Below are positions 1 through 4,832 of a stretch of 13,320 nucleotides of DNA, piece by piece (within the stretch, counting starts at the first letter, position 1; every line of letters begins with the position of its first letter). The notes under the pieces are model-generated. The model was not told where the DNA came from. It was given only the letters and a program-made list of their open reading frames with translations, and searched no databases. Origin of the DNA: Planctomycetota bacterium (GTDB lineage Bacteria > Planctomycetota > PLA2 > JAEUHO01). The stretch lies in contig JAPKHB010000069.1 of assembly GCA_026647295.1 (NCBI GenBank), forward strand, positions 1 through 13,320, written 5' to 3'. The position numbers and the translations under genes are program-made.

Positions 1-135
1 GTTGATCTTGAGCGAGAAGTCCCCGCCCCGGATCCAGAAGCCGCTGTCGTAGCCCGCGCTGCCCGGACCGCCCACCAACTGGGCCTCGGGCCCGCCGGCG
101 AGGTAGCCGTCCACGGCCGCCTGGACGTCGCGCGC
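1..135. repeat. Direct repeat copy 1, shared with 1878-2012
   Basis: Bases 1-135 match 1878-2012 at 133 of 135 positions, by direct reading; the differences are at bases 78 and 126. The match ends abruptly at base 136, inside codon 25 of the porin fragment, and it probably continues beyond the left edge. It encodes the mature N-terminus of both porins. Confidence 0.95.
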
Positions 136-210
136 CGAGTCGGCGTGCGCCGGGGCCGCCAACGCCACGACGAGCGCGGCTGCCGCGAGAAGGGTGAAAG
201 TCTTGCGCAT
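1..210 (-). CDS. OprO/P-type outer-membrane porin, N-terminal part (cut by window edge)
   Basis: Only the first 70 codons are in the window; the frame is still open at base 1. The product starts MRKTFTLLAAAALVVALAAP, a Sec signal peptide with cleavage probably after the AHA at residues 21-23. The mature N-terminus then matches the next gene (708-2096) from residue 27 on, with one Val/Ile change over about 44 residues, and shares GYLAGGPEAQLVGGPGSAGY. It is therefore a tandem paralogue of that porin and probably an outer-membrane channel. The ATG at 208-210 is preceded by an AGGGAG ribosome binding site about 7 nt away. The signal peptides of the two paralogues are not alike although the following segment is almost identical in DNA, which points to gene conversion or an uneven duplication. 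A possible promoter lies at 335-363. The rest of the barrel is outside the window, so intactness is unknown. Confidence 0.85.
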   Translation of the reverse strand, partial: MRKTFTLLAAAALVVALAAPAHADSARDVQAAVDGYLAGGPEAQLVGGPGSAGYDSGFWIRGGDFSLKIN

Positions 211-334
211 CTTGCTGCTCCCTGGGACGGCCCTTGGTGCCGCGCGGCCGCTAGGGGCCCGCCGCCGGCTCGCCGGATCGCCCTGCCTGTTGGGGAAACG
301 CGGGCGTGCCTCCCAGGTCACGCCCTCGGGCGGC

Positions 335-363
335 AGGGTAGCCCGGCGGCTCCTGCCCCACAA
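335..363 (-). promoter_or_regulatory. Possible sigma-70-like promoter of left porin gene
   Basis: On the minus strand, TTGTGG (363-358) is followed after exactly 17 nt by TACCCT (340-335). The spacing is ideal, but only TTG of the -35 and TA...T of the -10 match consensus. It would give an untranslated leader of about 115-120 nt before the ATG at 210. This is weak evidence. Confidence 0.3.
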
Positions 364-612
364 GGGGAGGATCGGCGGGGGCGCGAGCCCGCTTGAGCCG
401 CCCCCGGCGCAAGCCCACCTCCCCCCGGTCCCCGCTCCCCGCGCGGAGCCCGCCCGGTGCACGTGGCACCCCACCCGGATCTCCGCGACCGGCGCCGCCT
501 CCCCCCCACGCGCCCCCCGCCGCTGCGCCGCCCCCGCAGGGCGTCCAGGCACAGGCGGTCCCAAGCCGGCGGCCCACGGATCGGCGCTTGGCACGCCCCG
601 CGCCCCGAACGC

Positions 613-649
613 GCGCCGGGCGGCGGACTCGAGGTCCGCCGCCCGGCGC
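613..649 (-). terminator. Hairpin terminator downstream of porin gene (no T run)
   Basis: A 16-bp perfect inverted repeat: the left arm is 613-628, the loop TCGAG is 629-633 and the right arm is 634-649. It begins 58 nt past the stop codon of the porin at 708-2096, reading on the minus strand. A perfect 16-bp stem is not expected by chance even at this GC content. No T tract follows on either strand, so it would act as a GC-only terminator or as an mRNA 3'-end stabiliser. Confidence 0.7.
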
Positions 650-707
650 AGGGTCATCGCGCGCCCGCTCGCGGGCACGCCGGCCCGCGGGGGGCCGGGT
701 CAGGGGC

Positions 708-2096
708 CTACAGGGCCAACTGCCACTGGAAGCGCAGCAGCATCCCGTAGGTGTCGCCGAAGCTCGAGGACGCGTTGTTCGGCAGACCCGCGTAGAAGTC
801 GAACGGCAGCGACCCGAAGTCGTCGCCCTCGTAGAACGACACGTCGAGCTGCAGCTTGTTGCCGTGCCCGTTCAGGTAGTAGTTCACCCCGAACGCCAGC
901 TCGGTCACCGAGCCCTCGCTGCTTCCGTCGAACTCCCAGTCGCACCACGCCCAGCGCGCCGCGACCTCCCAGGCCGTGCCCGGGAAGTGGTAGCCCAACT
1001 GCACCAGCACGTCCGTCTCGTCGTAGTCCACGAAGAAGTCGGAGTCCGAGTCCGTGATCAGCGTGTAGGCCGCCGTCAGCGAGAAGCCGCCGTAGCCCAA
1101 CGCCAGATCCAGCCCCCAGCGCAGCGAGTCCTGCCACGCCGTGTGGCTCTTGTCGGTGCGGTCCGCGTAGTAGTACGCCCACACGCCCACCTCGCCGTAC
1201 CACGAGCACGTGTCGAAGTTGAGCGCACCCTCCGTGTACCCGATCTTGTTCAGGAACGCCCAGTTCAGGCGCCCGCTGAAGGCCAGGTTGTCCGAGGTGC
1301 GCGGGTCCAGCACGTTGCGGATCGAGTCGCCGCCGTCGCCGTTCGTCACGGCGAACATGTAGCTCCACTCGCTGTCGCAGCCGAACGCCCCGTGCGCCAT
1401 CACGCCGTGGTCCCGGTTGCGATCCGTGTAGCCCGGCATGCTCCAACCCGTGCAGATCGACGCCAGCGAGATGTCCACGAACTGCTGCTGCTCCGGCGAC
1501 ACCATCAACTGCCGCGTGTTGGGCGTCTTGATCTGGCCCATCCGCAGGTTGAACGAGGGGCAGTAGCACCACTCGATCCAGGCCTCGCGCGTGTTGTCGT
1601 AGTTGTAGCTCTGGTCCCACGGGCCCAGGTTCTGGCCGGGGGAGAAGTTGCCGTCGATGTTCGACCCGCGCTCGTCCTCGAGGAAGTCCCGGCCGAAGTG
1701 GCCGAACTCCAGTTCCATGTAGTAGCAGATGTTGCACGGCGCGGTGCCGCTGAACTTGAGGGTCGCCCGCGGGAGCGAGAAGCCCGACAGGTCGCCGCCC
1801 GAGGAGGAGCCCGTGAAGGCCTCCGGCGGCTGGTCCTCGTCCCAGTCGAACCACTCGTAGCGGGCCTGCAGCGTCAGGTTGATCTTGAGCGAGAAGTCCC
1901 CGCCCCGGATCCAGAAGCCGCTGTCGTAGCCCGCGCTGCCCGGACCGCCCACCAGCTGGGCCTCGGGCCCGCCGGCGAGGTAGCCGTCCACGGCCGCCTG
2001 GATGTCGCGCGCGGTAGGCTGGGTGTCGGCCCAGGCCGGCGCGCACAGCGCCACCGCTCCGCAGAGCGTCAGCGCGGTCGCAAGTGCAAATCGCAT
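708..2096 (-). CDS. OprO/P-type outer-membrane porin
   Basis: A 462-aa protein, probably a beta-barrel channel of the phosphate-selective porin O/P family; family membership is recognised by overall pattern, not by a search. Residues 1-23 form a Sec signal peptide (MRFALATALTLCGAVALCAP, then AWA before the cut). The mature chain is rich in alternating aromatic and polar strands, for example GRLNWAF (275-281), SWYGEVGVWAYYY (298-310) and the closing strand MLLRFQWQLAL (452-462). The chosen ATG has an AGGGAGG site 6-7 nt upstream; a 42-codon upstream extension is in frame but lacks porin or signal features. Eight cysteines lie in the mature chain (121, 124, 177, 179, 215, 240, 297, 385), which is unusual for a barrel protein. 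The last residue is Leu rather than the common Phe. A paralogue follows downstream at 1-210. A Pho-box-like repeat lies about 190 nt upstream, which would fit phosphate control, but the substrate is unknown. Confidence 0.88.
   Translation of the reverse strand: MRFALATALTLCGAVALCAPAWADTQPTARDIQAAVDGYLAGGPEAQLVGGPGSAGYDSGFWIRGGDFSLKINLTLQARYEWFDWDEDQPPEAFTGSSSGGDLSGFSLPRATLKFSGTAPCNICYYMELEFGHFGRDFLEDERGSNIDGNFSPGQNLGPWDQSYNYDNTREAWIEWCYCPSFNLRMGQIKTPNTRQLMVSPEQQQFVDISLASICTGWSMPGYTDRNRDHGVMAHGAFGCDSEWSYMFAVTNGDGGDSIRNVLDPRTSDNLAFSGRLNWAFLNKIGYTEGALNFDTCSWYGEVGVWAYYYADRTDKSHTAWQDSLRWGLDLALGYGGFSLTAAYTLITDSDSDFFVDYDETDVLVQLGYHFPGTAWEVAARWAWCDWEFDGSSEGSVTELAFGVNYYLNGHGNKLQLDVSFYEGDDFGSLPFDFYAGLPNNASSSFGDTYGMLLRFQWQLAL
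1878..2012. repeat. Direct repeat copy 2, inside the complete porin gene
   Basis: Matches 1-135 at 133 of 135 bases. It covers codons 29-73 of the complete porin, starting just after the signal peptide. Similarity to the other copy stops sharply at base 2013. Confidence 0.95.
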
Positions 2097-2396
2097 GGAT
2101 TGCCTCCCTGTCGTGGGCCCCGTCGCGGGGCTCCGTTGGTCTGCCGGCCTTGCCCCGGCCGGTGGGGCGGGACCTGCCCGCCCACGTGGGTACTCTGCCT
2201 GAAGGAGTCGGACGCCACCCACCTCCGCCGGAGCCGATGGGCGGGCGTCCTACCCCCGGGTTGGGCCGTAGTTTGGTGTCCGACTGTCATCGGGGCGTCA
2301 TCGGAATGGGTCAGACCGGGCCCACCCCATCCGGGCGCCGGGCGGAGGCGGGGCGGCGCCCCGGACCCGGGGCCAGGGGCCCGCGGGGGGGCGGCG
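2097..2396. other. Intergenic region between porin and response regulator
   Basis: 300 nt with no credible gene. It contains the most AT-rich patch of the neighbourhood (about 2270-2310), where a Pho-box-like direct repeat sits, and a 6-bp GC hairpin (2358-2373) just past the regulator stop codon. A convincing -35/-10 pair for the porin could not be identified. The last bases before the porin ATG carry its AGGGAGG ribosome binding site. Confidence 0.6.
2284..2305 (+). promoter_or_regulatory. Pho-box-like 11-bp direct repeat (candidate regulator site)
   Basis: CTGTCAT (2284-2290) is followed by CGGG and then GCGTCAT (2295-2301). The octamer GTCATCGG recurs at 2286-2293 and 2297-2304, exactly 11 nt apart. 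This is the geometry of the PhoB box (two CTGTCAT heptamers, 11-bp period); the first heptamer is a full match and the second matches 5 of 7. It lies 188 nt or more upstream of the porin start and just past the stop of a PhoB-like regulator gene. The heptamers read on the plus strand, opposite to the porin, which weakens the case for simple PhoB-type activation. Confidence 0.4.
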
Positions 2397-3086
2397 TCAG
2401 TCGGCCCGGGATCCGAGCCGGTAGCCCACCCCGCGCACCGTGGCCACCAGCCAACCGTGAGGCTCGAGTTTGCGGCGGATCCCCATCACGTGCACGTCCA
2501 CGGTGCGGTCGAGGCCGCTCTCGTCGTCCCCGCGGTCCAGCAACTCGCGCCGGCTGACCGCCCGGTCGCGCTGGGTGACGAGCTTGTACAGGATGTCGAA
2601 CTCGGTGGGCGTCAGGTCGAGCGGGCGGCCGTCCAGTTCGGCCTCCCGGCGCTTGGGGTAGAGGGCCAGCGGGCCTTCGGAGAGCCGCTCCTCGCCCGTG
2701 CGCACCGCGCGCCGCAGGACCGCCCCGACCCGGCGCAGGAACAGGGCCGGCTTGAAGTCGCCCTTGCGGATGTACTCGTCGGCCCCGGCGTCGAACAGGG
2801 CCGTTTCCACCTCGTCGCCGCGGTTGCCGGTGAGGACCAGGATCCCCACGTGGCGGGCCTGCTCGTCGGCGCGGATCTCCCGGCACACGGCCAGGCCGTT
2901 CATCCCCGGCAGGTTGAGGTCCAACACCACGAGGTCCGGGGGGCTCGCCTTGAGCTCCCTAAGGCCCTCCCGGCCCTCCTTGGCGCCGCGCACCTCGTAG
3001 CCGGCCGCCCGCAGGACGTCGGTGATCATGTTCCGAACCAGATCCTCGTCCTCGACGACGAGGATGCGTCCGGTGGGGGTGCTCAT
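2397..3086 (-). CDS. OmpR/PhoB-family response regulator
   Basis: A 229-aa two-domain transcription factor. The receiver (about 6-120) has the acidic pocket E12-D13, phosphoacceptor D56 in VVLDLNLPG, T86 in LVLTGN and K108 in GADEYIRKGD. The usual KPF after the lysine is KGDF here, so the cis-proline is missing. The winged-helix domain (about 132-226) contains LTPTEFDIL, SRRELLD, DRTVDVHVMGIRRKLEP and TVRGVGYRL, closest in feel to PhoB-type DNA binders. The partner histidine kinase is not in the window. The ATG at 3086 is chosen because it opens directly into the receiver and has a TAGCCT -10-like element 22 nt upstream, with GGAGG 11 nt before it. An in-frame ATG at 3158 with a better-spaced AGAGAGGG site would add 24 residues without domain similarity. 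It is divergent from the gene at 3239 and possibly controls the porins. Confidence 0.92.
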   Translation of the reverse strand: MSTPTGRILVVEDEDLVRNMITDVLRAAGYEVRGAKEGREGLRELKASPPDLVVLDLNLPGMNGLAVCREIRADEQARHVGILVLTGNRGDEVETALFDAGADEYIRKGDFKPALFLRRVGAVLRRAVRTGEERLSEGPLALYPKRREAELDGRPLDLTPTEFDILYKLVTQRDRAVSRRELLDRGDDESGLDRTVDVHVMGIRRKLEPHGWLVATVRGVGYRLGSRAD

Positions 3087-3108
3087 GGGTCGCGGGGCCT
3101 CCGGCTTC

Positions 3109-3114
3109 AGGCTA
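3109..3114 (-). promoter_or_regulatory. TAGCCT -10-like element of response regulator gene
   Basis: Read on the minus strand, TAGCCT fits TANNNT and ends 22 nt before the ATG at 3086, giving a leader of about 15 nt that still contains GGAGG (3102-3098). No -35 element is evident. It belongs to a set of five TAGNNT hexamers near gene starts in this window. Confidence 0.45.
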
Positions 3115-3178
3115 GCACCGGGGCCCGGCGGAGCAGCCGCTGCGTGCCTGGGCGTCATGCGCCCTCTCTTTCGGCCGG

Positions 3179-3210
3179 CCGGCCGCCCCGGCTGAAGCCG
3201 GGGTGGCCGG
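3179..3210. repeat. 14-bp inverted repeat in divergent promoter region
   Basis: The left arm is 3179-3192, the loop TGAA is 3193-3196 and the right arm is 3197-3210. Thirteen pairs are Watson-Crick and one is G-T (on plus-strand RNA). It lies upstream of both divergent genes, 16 nt before the -10-like element of the plus-strand gene, so an operator or a boundary terminator is possible. Its centre, CTGAAGCCGG (3192-3201), recurs inverted at 3101-3110 near the regulator promoter. Confidence 0.6.
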
Positions 3211-3226
3211 GTCGCGGGCCGGGCCG

Positions 3227-3232
3227 TAGCGT
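3227..3232 (+). promoter_or_regulatory. TAGCGT -10-like element, leaderless start at 3239
   Basis: TAGCGT (TANNNT type) ends exactly 6 nt before the ATG at 3239, which would put the transcription start at or next to the start codon. No Shine-Dalgarno sequence is present and no -35 is obvious. folC has the same arrangement. Confidence 0.55.
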
Positions 3233-3238
3233 GGCGCC

Positions 3239-3751
3239 ATGGCGCGCGCCGGCAGGTCGTCCGCCGAGGAGCCGGGTCCCCGCGTGGGAGAACTGGTGAT
3301 CGTGCCCTACCCGGAGGCCCGCGAGCGGCTCGGGCTGGGGCCCGAGGTGGGCCTGGCCATCGACGACCGGCGCAGCGTCGTGCAGGTGCGCTTCCCCCTC
3401 TCCGACCGCACCCTGTGGATCCCGCGCGAACACCTCGAGGCCGTGGCCCCCAGCCGGCTTCCGGCCCACCCCTTGTTGCGACGGGTACACGGCCTGGCGA
3501 TGGCCCTGGCCGCCGAGCGCATCGAGTTCGGGGACGACGACGAACAGGAGCCGGACGTGGTGTTCGTCTCGTTTCCGGGCGCCCCGCTCGGCGCGCTCGA
3601 ACGCCTGGCCGCCGGGCTGGGGACGGACGCGGTCTCGGTGCGCGTGGAGCCCGGGAGCATGCACCGCGTACGGCTGCGGGTGCGCTTTGCGGCCCACGTG
3701 GCGCAGCCCCCCCCGGAGCAGGCGCTCGAACGCGAGGCCGGCCCGGCGTAG
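3239..3751 (+). CDS. Unknown protein with SH3/CarD-like N-terminal region
   Basis: A 170-aa soluble protein that I do not recognise with certainty. Residues 15-70 look like a small beta-barrel (RVGELVIVPYPEARE, then VGLAIDDRRSVVQVRF, then LWIPREHLEAV), a pattern resembling the SH3/Tudor-like RNA-polymerase-binding domain of CarD/CdnL proteins. That resemblance is an impression only. Residues 106-150 read as strand-helix-strand (DVVFVSF, ALERLAAGLG, AVSVRVEPGSMHRVRLRVRF), and the C-terminus is Pro/Glu/Ala-rich. There is no signal peptide or membrane span. The ATG is chosen because a TAGCGT element sits 6 nt upstream, fitting a leaderless mRNA. Codon use (G/C at nearly every third position) supports a real gene. 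It is divergent from the response regulator and converges with the ATPase gene at 3800. A regulatory role is possible but unproven. Confidence 0.75.
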   Translation: MARAGRSSAEEPGPRVGELVIVPYPEARERLGLGPEVGLAIDDRRSVVQVRFPLSDRTLWIPREHLEAVAPSRLPAHPLLRRVHGLAMALAAERIEFGDDDEQEPDVVFVSFPGAPLGALERLAAGLGTDAVSVRVEPGSMHRVRLRVRFAAHVAQPPPEQALEREAGPA

Positions 3752-3756
3752 GGTTG

Positions 3757-3784
3757 GGCCCGGGCCACGGGAGGGACCCGGGCC
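3757..3784. terminator. Possible bidirectional hairpin between convergent genes
   Basis: GGCCCGGG (3757-3764) pairs with CCCGGGCC (3777-3784) across a 12-nt loop, in the 48-nt gap between convergent stops at 3751 and 3800. The position is right for a shared terminator. However, 8-bp GC stems are frequent by chance at this composition and there is no T run. Confidence 0.3.
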
Positions 3785-3799
3785 GCCGGCGCCCGGCCG

Positions 3800-4786
3800 T
3801 CAGGGTGCCGCGCGCGCGCGCTCCCGGGCCGCGGCCGAGGTCCGGGGACCCTCGGGGGCGCCGGCCGAGGTGCCGGGCTCCGACGGCGCGCCGCTGCGCG
3901 GACCGGGGACCTCATCGAGACGCCCGCAACCTGCGTCCGCGATGAGGTCGAGGGCGGGACAGGGGCCGTAGCGGTTCTCGATCACCGCGGCGCGCAGGCT
4001 CCCCGGGCCGGCCGCCGGAGCGATGCAGCCGAGCCGGTCGACACGGGCCGCGGCCCCCCCGGCCGACCCCGGCCGGATCAGCGCGGCCACGTCGGTCGCG
4101 GGAGCCCGCGCGGCGCACAGCACGGCCACGTGGAGGCCGGCGGCGAGTTCGCTCAACTGGCGTAGGGCGACCCCGCTGTCGGAGCCCGGAGGGCGCACGA
4201 CCGCCTGGAGGTAGTCCACGGCCAGGACCGAGGGACGGAAGGGCTGGCGCACCAGTCGGTCGCGCAAGGAGTCCACCCCCAGGCCGCGGGCCGCGAGGAA
4301 CGAGAAGGGCAGCGCGCAGAGCCGGTCGCGGGCCGCGCGGGCCCGCTGCGCCTCCTCGGGGGTGAGGGGCCCGCCGGCGGGGGGAATCCCGCGCGCGTCG
4401 CCCGGGTCGGGCAGGCGGGCCAGTTCGACCCCGCTGCACATCGAGAGCAGCCGCAGCGCCAGCGACTCGGGGGCGAGGTCGTAGGTGGCGTAGGCCACCC
4501 GCCGCCCCCGCTCCGCTGCGGCCCGCAGCAGCGTGAGGAGCAGGCGGGTCTTGCCCCCGCCGTGGGGCCCGCTCCAGACCTGGAGGTGCCCTTCGGGCAG
4601 GTCGGCGGCCAGGTGGTGCAGGAGGCGGCCCTCCGGGCGGGTGGGCTCGGCGCCGCTCCGCCCCGCGGGATCGGCGACCGGGGCCGGCGCCGAGGCCGCG
4701 CCCTGGGGCGGGACGCCGGCGGGCGGGAGCGGGACGCGCTCGAGCAGGTGGGCGAGCAGGAGCATGCGGCGGATCTCCGGCCGCAT
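3800..4786 (-). CDS. Lone DnaB-C-like RecA-fold ATPase
   Basis: A 328-aa ATPase that aligns with the C-terminal motor of the replicative helicase DnaB. Walker A is GPHGGGKT (73-80). The DnaB SLEM segment appears as VAYATYDLAPESLALRLL (97-114), with Asp103 at the catalytic Glu position. Walker B is SVLAVDYLQ (186-194; DnaB has IDYLQ). AAVIENRYGP (266-275) matches the DnaB KQRNGP motif. The N-terminal DnaB dimerisation domain is absent, replaced by about 60 residues rich in Pro/Ala, and the sensor Gln of LSQL reads CAA (224-226). The last 40 residues are low complexity. It is therefore not the replicative helicase; RecA/KaiC-like accessory roles are possible. The gene follows the transglutaminase gene by 46 nt on the same strand, so the two may be cotranscribed. 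A 7-bp hairpin lies in that gap and a G-rich stretch precedes the ATG. Confidence 0.82.
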   Translation of the reverse strand: MRPEIRRMLLLAHLLERVPLPPAGVPPQGAASAPAPVADPAGRSGAEPTRPEGRLLHHLAADLPEGHLQVWSGPHGGGKTRLLLTLLRAAAERGRRVAYATYDLAPESLALRLLSMCSGVELARLPDPGDARGIPPAGGPLTPEEAQRARAARDRLCALPFSFLAARGLGVDSLRDRLVRQPFRPSVLAVDYLQAVVRPPGSDSGVALRQLSELAAGLHVAVLCAARAPATDVAALIRPGSAGGAAARVDRLGCIAPAAGPGSLRAAVIENRYGPCPALDLIADAGCGRLDEVPGPRSGAPSEPGTSAGAPEGPRTSAAARERARAAP

Positions 4787-4796
4787 CCTGCACCCC

Positions 4797-4814
4797 CCGG
4801 GGGACAGCCCCCGG
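4797..4814 (-). promoter_or_regulatory. Small hairpin between transglutaminase and ATPase genes
   Basis: CCGGGGG (4797-4803) and CCCCCGG (4808-4814) form a 7-bp stem around a 4-nt loop, 18 nt past the upstream stop and 10 nt before the ATPase ATG. On the mRNA the stem covers part of the G-rich stretch that could serve as ribosome binding site. It may be a partial terminator or translation-damping hairpin. Stems of this size also occur by chance here. Confidence 0.3.
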
Positions 4815-4832
4815 CGCCCAACCCGCCGCAGG

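Larger units (their letters stand above)
211..707. other. Intergenic region between tandem porin genes
   Basis: This 497-nt gap separates the start of the left porin from the stop of the right one. I see no credible gene in it: the open frames crossing it have neither conserved features nor ribosome binding sites. It holds a strong hairpin (613-649) placed as the terminator of the right porin and a possible sigma-70-like promoter (335-363) for the left porin. Pyrimidine-rich runs of C around 419-440 and 500-540 carry no other recognisable signal. Confidence 0.7.

Noticed and set aside
211..707. A possible small gene between the porins
   Set aside because: Frames here have neither a ribosome binding site nor protein-like composition; the strong hairpin and promoter-like motif fit a non-coding spacer better.
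2358..2373. A 6-bp hairpin just past the response regulator stop codon
   Set aside because: It is too short to separate from chance, and no T run follows.
393..3299. A 968-codon open frame on the plus strand, antisense to the porin and the regulator
   Set aside because: It has no recognisable domain, is Arg/Pro/Ala/Val-rich, and is explained by the lack of AT-rich stop codons opposite two well-supported genes.
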